The notes under the pieces are model-generated. The model made no database searches. It had not been told where the DNA came from and worked only from the letters and a program-made list of their open reading frames with translations. A DNA stretch of 64,000 bases from Companilactobacillus jidongensis (GTDB taxonomy: Bacteria; Bacillota; Bacilli; Lactobacillales; Lactobacillaceae), in assembly GCF_003946575.1 (NCBI RefSeq), contig NZ_RHOP01000002.1:62001-126000 (forward strand), written 5' to 3'. A program made the translations under genes and the position numbers. This document shows, piece by piece, positions 41,930 to 50,959 of the stretch. The stretch's first letter is position 1, and each line of letters starts with the position of its first letter.

Positions 41930-42331
41930 TTAACTTCTACGGCCACCACGGCCACCACGTTTGCCTTCAGTATTCTTGCGAATAACGCTCATTCGTTCTT
42001 CGCTTTCTTTCATGAATCCTGACATCATGTCATCAAAAGTCTCAACTGGTTTGTGTTGTGGCTTTCTTTCACGGTGTTGGAATTTAGGCTTTCTTGGTTG
42101 TTCTGTAGCTTGTTTAATTGAAAGTGCAATTTTGTGATCTTTATCGTTAAGAACTAAAACCTTTACGGTATCGCCGACTTTAAGTACATCGTGAATGTCT
42201 TTAACGTAGCCATTAGCAATTTCACTAATGTGAACCATTCCGCTTTGTCCTTCACCTAGGTCAACAAATGCCCCAAAATTTGTAATTCCAGTAACCTTAC
42301 CTTCTGTTTTAGCTCCTACTTCAACTGTCAT
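41930..42331 (-). CDS. S1-domain RNA-binding protein (YabR/general stress protein 13-like)
   Basis: A 133-residue protein. One S1 RNA-binding domain spans about 1-75 (GKVTGITNFGAFVDLGEGQS, GMVHISEIANGYVKDI). A basic linker (PRKPKFQHRERK) and a Gly/Arg-rich end (GKRGGRGGRRS) follow. B. subtilis YabR occupies the same place after divIC. The exact role is unknown, but ribosome or RNA association is expected. The ribosome-binding site before the ATG is distant (about 15 nt), so the start is less certain. Confidence 0.85.
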   Translation of the reverse strand: MTVEVGAKTEGKVTGITNFGAFVDLGEGQSGMVHISEIANGYVKDIHDVLKVGDTVKVLVLNDKDHKIALSIKQATEQPRKPKFQHRERKPQHKPVETFDDMMSGFMKESEERMSVIRKNTEGKRGGRGGRRS

Positions 42332-42353
42332 CTAAATATAATAGTTCCTTCCC

Positions 42354-42746
42354 CTATTTTTGAATCGCATTAACATTATCCGGCAAATTGTAAACTAACT
42401 CGCCAGGCTTAGAGTACATATATTTTTCCCGAATATATCTCTCTAAGTAATTCTTATCTTTTAGTTGATTTATTTCTACTTTCAAGTCACTTTGAGTGGC
42501 TTTTTGCTTGTTAAGCTTTTTTTGACTGACTTCAATACTCTGTGCAGTCGATGTATATGTCATATGTGCACTGATGATCTGAAATCCCAAAGTAAACAAA
42601 ACAATAGCAAACATAACACCAATAGCAACTAGTCGCCGTTTATGAACTTTTTTTTCAAAGTCACTGCGACCAGGTTTTGTAGAAGTTTTTTGTTGCTTCG
42701 GTTCAAGAACTGAAACATTGGAATTTGCTAATTTACGTACTTCCAT
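42354..42746 (-). CDS. divIC: Septum formation protein DivIC (FtsB family)
   Basis: A 130-residue bitopic protein: basic cytoplasmic N-terminus (1-37), one transmembrane helix (about 38-60), then a coiled coil (about 68-102, QKKLNKQKATQSDLKVEINQ) and a short extracellular end with YIREKYMYSKPGELVYNLP, the DivIC/FtsB signature. It works with FtsL and DivIB in the divisome. It lies between rqcP and the S1 gene. Confidence 0.9.
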   Translation of the reverse strand: MEVRKLANSNVSVLEPKQQKTSTKPGRSDFEKKVHKRRLVAIGVMFAIVLFTLGFQIISAHMTYTSTAQSIEVSQKKLNKQKATQSDLKVEINQLKDKNYLERYIREKYMYSKPGELVYNLPDNVNAIQK

Positions 42747-42776
42747 GCCACTACTCCCCTAGAAATTATTACTTTG

Positions 42777-42805
42777 AGTATAACAATTTTAGAGAATGTT
42801 TTGAA
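42777..42805 (-). promoter_or_regulatory. Promoter before divIC
   Basis: Minus-strand TTCAAA (42800-42805), a 17-nt spacer and TATACT (42777-42782) lie about 30 nt before the divIC start. The -35 is weaker than consensus. Confidence 0.55.
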
Positions 42806-42840
42806 CCTGTTTTGACTTTTTTTAATCTAATTGCAATCTT

Positions 42841-43083
42841 TTAATCAATTTCTTCGAACATATCGGCGGAATCAGTCTTCTTAGTTGTTTCTTTAATGTT
42901 CAAAACTCTAATCTTCATAGTCTTTTCACCAAAATGAAGTTCCATTGTGTCACCAACGGAGACCTCTGTAGACGATTTGGCTACACGATCATTGATCAAT
43001 GCACGGCCGTTGTCCGCAAACTCCTTTGCAACGGTTCTTCTCTTAATAATTCTACTTACCTTCAAAAATTTGTCTAATCTCAT
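42841..43083 (-). CDS. rqcP: S4-domain RNA-binding protein RqcP (YabO/Hsp15-like)
   Basis: An 80-residue S4-domain protein, MRLDKFLKVSRIIKRRTVAK, with DNGRALINDRVAKSSTEVSV. In B. subtilis RqcP works with RqcH to add alanine tails to stalled nascent chains on the 50S subunit. It follows the flippase gene by 2 nt, and the order mfd-flippase-rqcP-divIC is conserved. Confidence 0.9.
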   Translation of the reverse strand: MRLDKFLKVSRIIKRRTVAKEFADNGRALINDRVAKSSTEVSVGDTMELHFGEKTMKIRVLNIKETTKKTDSADMFEEID

Positions 43084-43085
43084 AA

Positions 43086-44642
43086 TTAATCCTCAATCTT
43101 CATGAATTTTGTAATGAACTCGCCCATTGGCAAAATTTCCCATTCACTTTTGCTCAAAACTTTTAATTTCTTGGATAATTCCAAATAAATCATTACCCCA
43201 ATTGGAATTAACACAATACTAATTAATATACTGTGCTCACGGCTTAAGAACAAGTAATGTGAGCTAATAGTAGCCAAAATCTTAAGAACAACGCCCATAA
43301 ATATTCCGATTGAAATAACTTTGATCAAAAAATCTCGATTCAATAGGAAAACACCATTATCGTAGATCAAATACATTCCTACCAGAATAATGCATTCACT
43401 CAAGATGGTTGCTAAAGCTGCTCCAACAATATTTAAATATGGTATCAGCAAAATATTCAATGCTATCTTTGCGACCAATGAAATGATGAATAAAACCAAC
43501 TTTATCAAGTTTTTTTCATCATCACCACTAGTTATCGCCACCATCAAGTTAATGAACGAAACGATCACGATCGACAACATGTAAATTGCCAAAGCTAGTG
43601 AACCGTCTGCCGTCGTGAACAGCATCGTATTAACTTCCGGCATCAAGGCGACCAATCCTGCAGTCTCAGCGACCGCCAGCCAGAGACAGACACGCATCAT
43701 CTTCTGAATGATCGTCTTATTGACCTTGGTCTGATTAGTCTCTCGTAGCTGCGGCATGATCGTCGATACGAATGAAAGTGAAATAACAATTCCTAGTTGT
43801 ATCAATGGTTGTGCCCGATCGAAGACGCCCTTTAAAATTTCGGCATGGTCGATCGGCATGCCACTATGCATCAGCAATCTCAAAATTGTAAACGAATCAA
43901 TAAACTGATAAAAAATCGTAATTCCTGTAAAAACAACGATCAAAAGTATTTCTAATGCTAATCCACGTTCAATCTTTATCTTAACTTCTTGATCATCTCG
44001 TAACCAAGTCTCGCGTTGCTTAACAAAAGTTATCATCAATACCACGACTGCAAACAGACCACCAATAAAAGCTCCACTGTTAGCAATTGTACCCATTTGG
44101 TAAATATCAAAAAAACCTCTGCCAAATAAAATTGCTGAACCAATGATAATTATAATTCTAATAAATTGTTCCAAAATTTGTGAAATCGCACTCGGTGTCA
44201 TTTCTAGATCACTCTGGAAGTATCCTCGAAAAGTTGCCTCAAAAGGAACTAGTAAAAACGTTAAGGACACCGCTCGAATCTCATGAAACAACTGTGAATC
44301 TCCCATAAAAATGGCTAAGTATCTAGCCGAACCCCAAAGAAAAATAGTTATTAGCAAACATCCTGCTAGTAGTGCTATAAAAGTCAGCTTGAGAAGTTTA
44401 CTTTTTGCCGCCGGACTTTCCTGCTGAGCAAAGGTCTTCGAAATAACTACTGGTAATCCTGATAAAGCTAAAACTGAAAAAATACCATAGATTGGATAAA
44501 CCTGCTGATAGATAAAATATCCCCGATCACCAACAATGTTTTGTAGCGGAATTCGATAAATTGCGCTCATCAGTTCTGAAAAAAGTGAAGCAATCGTCAG
44601 AATCCACGTACCTTTGATGGCTCTTGATACTTCTCTCTTCAT
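43086..44642 (-). CDS. Polysaccharide/lipid II flippase of the MOP superfamily (YabM/SpoVB/MurJ-like)
   Basis: A 518-residue polytopic protein with about 14 hydrophobic segments. It has the N-terminal RAIKGTWILTIASLFSELMS and RIPLQNIVGDRGYFIYQQVY typical of Firmicutes MOP flippases encoded after mfd. Members move lipid-linked cell wall or polysaccharide precursors across the membrane. Whether this one is the lipid II flippase cannot be told from sequence alone. The ribosome-binding site is weak and the gene starts 5 nt after mfd, suggesting coupling. Confidence 0.85.
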   Translation of the reverse strand: MKREVSRAIKGTWILTIASLFSELMSAIYRIPLQNIVGDRGYFIYQQVYPIYGIFSVLALSGLPVVISKTFAQQESPAAKSKLLKLTFIALLAGCLLITIFLWGSARYLAIFMGDSQLFHEIRAVSLTFLLVPFEATFRGYFQSDLEMTPSAISQILEQFIRIIIIIGSAILFGRGFFDIYQMGTIANSGAFIGGLFAVVVLMITFVKQRETWLRDDQEVKIKIERGLALEILLIVVFTGITIFYQFIDSFTILRLLMHSGMPIDHAEILKGVFDRAQPLIQLGIVISLSFVSTIMPQLRETNQTKVNKTIIQKMMRVCLWLAVAETAGLVALMPEVNTMLFTTADGSLALAIYMLSIVIVSFINLMVAITSGDDEKNLIKLVLFIISLVAKIALNILLIPYLNIVGAALATILSECIILVGMYLIYDNGVFLLNRDFLIKVISIGIFMGVVLKILATISSHYLFLSREHSILISIVLIPIGVMIYLELSKKLKVLSKSEWEILPMGEFITKFMKIED

Positions 44643-44647
44643 TGTTA

Positions 44648-47600
44648 TTAGTTTTTAATTTTTTCCTTTTTTAGTTTGTCGAACTCTTTTGCCATTTCTA
44701 TAGCAAACTTTTGTAATTGTGGGAACCATTCACCTTTTCCAACACTACCTGAATCCAAAGAAATACTGAATTCATCTTTGTTGTTGTGAACAGTTGCTTT
44801 CATCGTCGTATTACCTAAGAATTTGAAGACCAAGTCACCTGTCAAATAATCATTAGCTTTGTCGGAGAACTTCAAGACGATCATACCGCTCTTCATAATG
44901 ACATTCTTAACCAATGACTCATCTAATGATGTCTTCAACAAACTGACATCCAACAAATTAGAAACTTCTTGTGGATAATCACCAAAACGATCCAACAATT
45001 CGGATCTAACCTCTTGATAATTCTCATCTGAATCAATTTGACGGATACGTTTGTACAATTCAACTTTTTGACGTTCATCACTTATATAATCAGATGGAAT
45101 ATAAGCATCCAATTCTAAGTTCAATTCAGCGTTAGTCTTCTCAGCCTTAGTATGACCACGTTTCTTGGCAACAGCGTCATTTAACATCTGTGTATAGAGA
45201 TCGAATCCAACTGAATCAATGAATCCATGTTGTTGCTTACCTAGTAAGTTACCGGCACCACGAATTGACAAATCACGCATTGCAATCTTGAAGCCTGAAC
45301 CTAATTCTGTAAAGTTCTTGATGGCTTCTAGTCGTTGTTCTCCTACTTCGGTCAAAACCTTGTTAGGTTTGTACATCAAATAGGCATAGGCAACTCGATT
45401 AGAACGTCCCACACGTCCACGAATTTGATACAGCTGTGATAAGCCATATCGGTCAGCATTTTCAACAATCAAGGTATTAGTGTTTGGCATATCAACACCG
45501 GTTTCAATGATAGTCGTTGTAACCAAAACATCATAATCACCGGCAAGATAATCGGAAATAACACCTTCCATTTGAGTCTCAGTCATGCGACCATGTGCCG
45601 TCGCAATTCTGGCATCCGGAACTAATGCTTGTAATTGCCCAGCAACTTGCTCCATATCATCAACCCGATTGTGCAAGTAAAAGACTTGTCCGCCACGCTC
45701 CATTTCGCGCTTGATTGCCTGAGCAATGACATCGTAATTTTGTTCCATTACATATGTTTGGACTGGATAACGATTGCTTGGTGCTGTTTCGATCAATGAT
45801 AGATCTCGCACACCTAGCATCGACATGTTCAATGTTCTAGGAATCGGTGTCGCTGTCAGCGTAAGCACATCCACATTGGCTTTTAATTGCTTGATTTTTT
45901 CCTTGTGCTTAACGCCAAAACGCTGTTCCTCATCAATTATCAATAGACCAATATCTGAGAACTTAACGTCCTTTGACAACAATCGGTGTGTACCGACAAC
46001 GATATCAACTTGGCCTTCGGCCAATCCTTGAATGATTTCCTTACTGTGTTTTCTTGATTGGAATCTTGATAATACCTCAATATTAACTGGAAATCCCTCG
46101 AAACGATCTTTCATCGTTTGGTAATGTTGTTCAACTAACAAGGTCGTCGGAGCCAAGAAAACAACTTGCTTACCTGCTTCAACGGCCTTGAAGGCTGCAC
46201 GTAAGGCAACTTCTGTCTTACCAAAGCCAACATCTCCAACTAATAATCGATCCATGGGGTGGGCCTTTTCCATATCGTGTTTGATCTCATCGATTGAACG
46301 CAATTGATCTGGTGTTTCTGGATATGGGAAAGCATTGTCGAAGTCATGTTGCATATCATCATCTTTAGGGAATGGATAACCCTTTTCAGCCTCACGCTTA
46401 GCATATAGGTCAATCAAGTCATCAGCAATATCCTCAATACTTGATTGAACTTTACGCTTAGTTTTTTGCCATTCATTACCACCAAGTTTGTTGACACGCG
46501 GTGACTTGCCTTCAGCTGAAACATATTTTTGCACCATATCCAATTGTGATACTGGAATAAATAGTCGACCATCGTCACGATATTCGATGGTAATGTAATC
46601 TTGATGCTTCCCATCGACTTCCATCGTCTGCATCCCAATGAACTTACCAATACCATGATTAACATGAACCACGTAATCACCAGGCTTGAGTTCGTTGTAG
46701 CTCTTCAAACGTTCAGCATTAGCCAAGGTCTGATGACGACGACGTTTAGGCTGCTTATTAAACAATTCTTTTTCCGTAATGATGGCTACTTTTTCTTCGG
46801 GCATCTCAAATCCTAGTCCCAAACTAGCATTCATAATTTGCGTCTGATCTTCAATTACTTTTTTATCAGTCGTCAAAGTAGCCTTGATTCCGAAGTCGAT
46901 CAAAGTATTATTGATGGCCGAAATACGTTTTTCATTATTGATCAACAGTAAGATCGTATAGCCTTGTTTTTGCCAACGCTCTACTTCTGACTTCAACAAT
47001 GGCATCTGACTGAAAAATTGTTGCATACTTCTGACGGGCACATTGTGTAATTGATCAAGGCGGATATGTCCCATTCCTTGTTGAAAAGCTGACATGTAAA
47101 CTTGCGAATTTTCGTTTGTTTTCATCATTTCAATGAAATCTTGACGAATTACTTGTTCAGGCAACGCCTTACCAAACTCTAACTGACTAGCTAACCAGGC
47201 TTGATTATCAGCTCTGTTGTCATTGGACTGCTCAACCAAACGACTGTATTCGTTGAACATGATAATATCATCAGTGTCTAAATAATCCAATAAACTACTA
47301 GGTTCGTCCGATAAGAAGTCAATAATGCTACCAATATTATCAGGACGCATTCCTTCTGACAATTCTGCAATCATTTGTGAAAAAGTCAGATCTAGATTAG
47401 TCTTAACTTCTTTATTATCGCCTGCTGATTTAACTTGTCTGTCATAACTTTTCTGAAGTTTTTTCAATCCAGCTTCAACTTGTTCAGCAGTAATAACACG
47501 ATCATTGGATGGTAAAATTTCAATTTCATCGAGTTCCTCCATACTACGCTGTGTTTCAGTATCAAAGAATTTAATCTTATCGACGTCATTACCAAAAAAT

Positions 47601-48175
47601 TCGATTCGGACAGGATTATCGACATTCAGTGGGTAAATATCAACAATATCACCACGAATAGCGAAGTCACCTGGCTTCGCAACTAATTTATCTTTGTTAT
47701 AACCCATTTGTACAAAAGTCGAATTAAGACTTTCCAAGTCATATTCTTCATTCATGGCAATTTTCATTTGTGCTGATTTGAATAGTTCCTTTGACGACAG
47801 TGCATATTCCAGTCCAGCAACTGAAGTCACCACGATACCTGGTTCATCACTGACCAAGAAACTAAGGGCATCGATCCGCTGACTCAATTCATCAGGTGAA
47901 CTAGTTGCTATTTCAGTTGATATAGCCTCTTCAACTGGAAAAATATGCATGTGTTCACTATCTAACAGGTTTAAATCATCGTATAAACGGTTTGCATGAA
48001 AGTTAGTGTTTTCTACTATTAATATTTTTTTGTTTTTTTGTTTAAGTGTTTGTAATGCAAATAGGGAAATCGTTGAACCAATCAATCCCGTCAACATATT
48101 TTTTGTCTTTGGTTTGACTTGTTCAATAAATTCCCCAAGATTCAATTTATTTGCAATAAAGTCTATTAGGTTCAC
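44648..48175 (-). CDS. mfd: Transcription-repair coupling factor Mfd
   Basis: An 1175-residue translocase that removes stalled RNA polymerase and recruits UvrA. The UvrB-like N-terminal region comes first. The RNAP-interaction domain has LKPGDYVVHVNHGIGKFIGM. The helicase domains have VGDVGFGKTEVALRAAF (Walker A), DEEQRFG (motif II) and a RecG-like GRVGRSNRVAYAYLMY. The C-terminal domain that gates UvrA binding is present. The GTG at 48175 is used (AAAGGA 7 nt upstream). A further upstream frame runs into element C and is not coding. Confidence 0.96.
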   Translation of the reverse strand: MNLIDFIANKLNLGEFIEQVKPKTKNMLTGLIGSTISLFALQTLKQKNKKILIVENTNFHANRLYDDLNLLDSEHMHIFPVEEAISTEIATSSPDELSQRIDALSFLVSDEPGIVVTSVAGLEYALSSKELFKSAQMKIAMNEEYDLESLNSTFVQMGYNKDKLVAKPGDFAIRGDIVDIYPLNVDNPVRIEFFGNDVDKIKFFDTETQRSMEELDEIEILPSNDRVITAEQVEAGLKKLQKSYDRQVKSAGDNKEVKTNLDLTFSQMIAELSEGMRPDNIGSIIDFLSDEPSSLLDYLDTDDIIMFNEYSRLVEQSNDNRADNQAWLASQLEFGKALPEQVIRQDFIEMMKTNENSQVYMSAFQQGMGHIRLDQLHNVPVRSMQQFFSQMPLLKSEVERWQKQGYTILLLINNEKRISAINNTLIDFGIKATLTTDKKVIEDQTQIMNASLGLGFEMPEEKVAIITEKELFNKQPKRRRHQTLANAERLKSYNELKPGDYVVHVNHGIGKFIGMQTMEVDGKHQDYITIEYRDDGRLFIPVSQLDMVQKYVSAEGKSPRVNKLGGNEWQKTKRKVQSSIEDIADDLIDLYAKREAEKGYPFPKDDDMQHDFDNAFPYPETPDQLRSIDEIKHDMEKAHPMDRLLVGDVGFGKTEVALRAAFKAVEAGKQVVFLAPTTLLVEQHYQTMKDRFEGFPVNIEVLSRFQSRKHSKEIIQGLAEGQVDIVVGTHRLLSKDVKFSDIGLLIIDEEQRFGVKHKEKIKQLKANVDVLTLTATPIPRTLNMSMLGVRDLSLIETAPSNRYPVQTYVMEQNYDVIAQAIKREMERGGQVFYLHNRVDDMEQVAGQLQALVPDARIATAHGRMTETQMEGVISDYLAGDYDVLVTTTIIETGVDMPNTNTLIVENADRYGLSQLYQIRGRVGRSNRVAYAYLMYKPNKVLTEVGEQRLEAIKNFTELGSGFKIAMRDLSIRGAGNLLGKQQHGFIDSVGFDLYTQMLNDAVAKKRGHTKAEKTNAELNLELDAYIPSDYISDERQKVELYKRIRQIDSDENYQEVRSELLDRFGDYPQEVSNLLDVSLLKTSLDESLVKNVIMKSGMIVLKFSDKANDYLTGDLVFKFLGNTTMKATVHNNKDEFSISLDSGSVGKGEWFPQLQKFAIEMAKEFDKLKKEKIKN

Positions 48176-48194
48176 GTTTGATTCCTTTCTGTTA

Positions 48195-48453
48195 AGAGAG
48201 TGGAGAAAGCCGGGAGATTCTGAGCACTGCCTAAGATAGCGAAGGTGCCAACGAAGTTGGTGCATTTGCTATCTGTAGCAGGCGCAGGAATCTGGCTTTC
48301 GGAACTCGTTTTGGAAAACGGATAAGTATGCGAAAACGAGTTTCGGAGGGACAAACCTCTGCGCTTACTACGATTAATAATTGCACCAACTTCGTTGGCA
48401 CCATCATTAATCTAGGTAATGCTCAAGGTCTGACCGCCCCTCCTACACTCTCT
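48195..48453. repeat. Structured element C between pth and mfd (paired inverted hairpins)
   Basis: An outer stem AGAGAGTG (48195-48202) / CACTCTCT (48446-48453) closes a region with three hairpins: H1 (48206-48299), a central AACTCGTTTT/AAAACGAGTT stem (48303-48342) and H2 (48345-48443). H1 and H2 are homologous in inverted orientation and share an identical 20-nt tip (48244-48263 and, reversed, 48383-48402). The element begins 1 nt after the pth stop and ends just before the mfd ribosome-binding site. No gene is seen in it. Confidence 0.75.
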
Positions 48454-48454
48454 A

Positions 48455-49012
48455 TCAATTATACTTATTCATCAACTGATCAAACGTATCTCCAGCGATC
48501 CAATCTTTTACAGCACTTGCTGCGTTATCGATCCCAGTCAATGCGACTGGTGCTTGGTCCTTGGTAAATGGAGTCAAAACCCAATTTACGACGGTCTGTT
48601 TGTCTGGATGTTGAATACCGATCTTAATACGTTTGAAGTCTTTTGTACCCATAGATGCGATTATACTCTTAATCCCATTATGACCACCGGCTGAGCCCTT
48701 GGCACGTAGTCTAATTTTACCGATTGGCATATCAAGGTCATCTTGGATGACCATAATTTCTTCTGGTTTGATTTGATAATATCCTGTCAAGAATTTCACA
48801 GCTCGACCGGATTCGTTCATAAATGTTAAAGGTTTAACTAGAAAAACCGTTTCGCCGTCAACTTTGAATTTACAATATTCAGCCTCAAAATCTTTTTTCA
48901 TTTGAGTTTGACTATATTCTTCCATTAACTTGTCGATCGTCATGAAGCCCATATTATGCTTTGTACGGTCGTATTTTTTTCCTGGATTTCCTAATCCAAC
49001 GATAAGTTTCAT
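48455..49012 (-). CDS. pth: Peptidyl-tRNA hydrolase
   Basis: A 185-residue enzyme releasing tRNA from dropped-off peptidyl-tRNA. Motifs are VGLGNPGKKYDRTKHNMGFM with the catalytic His in KHNMGF, PLTFMNESGRAV, and IQDDLDMPIGKIRLRAKGSA with GGHNGIKSI. Length is normal. It heads the pth-mfd-flippase series, with element C inserted right after its stop. Confidence 0.96.
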   Translation of the reverse strand: MKLIVGLGNPGKKYDRTKHNMGFMTIDKLMEEYSQTQMKKDFEAEYCKFKVDGETVFLVKPLTFMNESGRAVKFLTGYYQIKPEEIMVIQDDLDMPIGKIRLRAKGSAGGHNGIKSIIASMGTKDFKRIKIGIQHPDKQTVVNWVLTPFTKDQAPVALTGIDNAASAVKDWIAGDTFDQLMNKYN

Positions 49013-49036
49013 ATTAATACCTCATTTCAACTTGTA

Positions 49037-49042
49037 ATTATA
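49037..49042 (-). promoter_or_regulatory. Extended -10 promoter of pth
   Basis: Minus-strand TGATATAAT (TG-N-TATAAT, -10 at 49037-49042) lies about 25 nt before pth. No -35 box is evident, in keeping with an extended -10 promoter. Confidence 0.55.
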
Positions 49043-49108
49043 TCATGCAAAAAGTGGGAATTTTTTACTTTTTTCACAATCACCCTGTTTATTTTCAAAA
49101 ATTATTTG

Positions 49109-49114
49109 TATAAT
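49109..49114 (+). promoter_or_regulatory. Candidate -10 box of ldh
   Basis: A perfect TATAAT lies about 43 nt before the ldh ATG; the -35 region (CTGTTTA area) is weak. The ribosome-binding site AAGGGATG is about 12 nt before the ATG. Confidence 0.5.
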
Positions 49115-49150
49115 TGGATACGAAACATATTTATTTCGAAGGGATGATAA

Positions 49151-50140
<990 letters not shown>

Positions 50141-50157
50141 TCCTTAATATTCAAGCT

Positions 50158-50190
50158 AAGAGTTGAAACTTATGTTTCGACTCTTTTTTT
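50158..50190 (+). terminator. Terminator of ldh
   Basis: A 12-bp stem AAGAGTTGAAAC / GTTTCGACTCTT (one G-U) with a TTAT loop is followed by about ten T residues on the plus strand. Confidence 0.9.
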
Positions 50191-50247
50191 TTTCATTTTT
50201 TTACTGTATTATTGATTCAACTAGAGAAGATTGGATGTGTGATATAT

Positions 50248-50910
50248 ATGTTAGTAAAATCATTGGTTTTAAAAAAGGAAAAACTCACAACCGTCAAAGA
50301 AACTGTAACTCTTGAAGAAGCCTTGAAGGTTCTTGAAGACTCAGGTTATCGTTGTGTACCAATTCTTGACGAAAGTGGTCAAATATTCAGGGGAAATATT
50401 TACAAGATGCACATTTATCGTCATAAGTCACGTGGCGGAGACATGAACTTGCCCGTAACAACATTGATGAAAAACGCTACTAAGACAATTAGTGTTGACT
50501 CACCTTTCTTCAAAGTATTCTTCAACATCAAAGATCTTCCTTACATTGCCGTACTCGATGAATCAAACTTATTCTACGGAATCCTAACTCACTCAAGATT
50601 ATTGAGCATGTTATCTGATTCATGGAATCTAGAAATCAGCAGTTACGTTTTGACTGTAAGTTCATCAGGCGATCGTGGTGATCTTGAAAAAATGTCGAAG
50701 ATAATTTCGAAGTACGCTTCAATTTCCGCCTGTGTAACATTGGACGCTAAGTCGAACGAAGTTGTCCGTCGTACATTGTTCACATTGCCTTCAGGTACAA
50801 GCATTGACACCTTGAAAGAAATTATCAAACGTCTTGAAAAGAAGAGCTTTGTCGTTGCTGAGATCGATGATTTGAAGTCTGGTAAGATTTTGAACCGTGA
50901 CACTTTATAA
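50248..50910 (+). CDS. CBS-domain protein with C-terminal ACT-like region (possible c-di-AMP-binding CbpA type)
   Basis: A 220-residue cytoplasmic protein. A CBS pair spans about 8-135 (TVTLEEALKVLEDSGYRCVP; TTLMKNATKTISVDSPFFKV; YGILTHSRLLSML), followed by an ACT-like fold (about 140-210, SSYVLTVSSSGDRGDLEKMS). Proteins with this layout in Firmicutes bind cyclic di-AMP or adenine nucleotides and act as regulators; the assignment to CbpA is by architecture only. The ATG at 50248 is used; the ribosome-binding site is weak. It is monocistronic between two terminators. Confidence 0.7.
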   Translation: MLVKSLVLKKEKLTTVKETVTLEEALKVLEDSGYRCVPILDESGQIFRGNIYKMHIYRHKSRGGDMNLPVTTLMKNATKTISVDSPFFKVFFNIKDLPYIAVLDESNLFYGILTHSRLLSMLSDSWNLEISSYVLTVSSSGDRGDLEKMSKIISKYASISACVTLDAKSNEVVRRTLFTLPSGTSIDTLKEIIKRLEKKSFVVAEIDDLKSGKILNRDTL

Positions 50911-50922
50911 TTAATGAAAAAT

Positions 50923-50957
50923 AAAAAATTGTTACCTTAATTGGTAGCAATTTTTTT
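50923..50957. terminator. Bidirectional terminator between the CBS gene and the ABC exporter
   Basis: AATTGTTACC / GGTAGCAATT with a 6-nt loop has an A run on the left and a seven-T run on the right, so it can end both the plus-strand CBS gene and the minus-strand ABC genes. Confidence 0.85.
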
Positions 50958-50959
50958 GT

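Noticed and set aside
48172-48567. Open frames on both strands across the pth-mfd gap
   Set aside because: They follow the inverted repeats of element C and have no ribosome-binding site or recognisable product.
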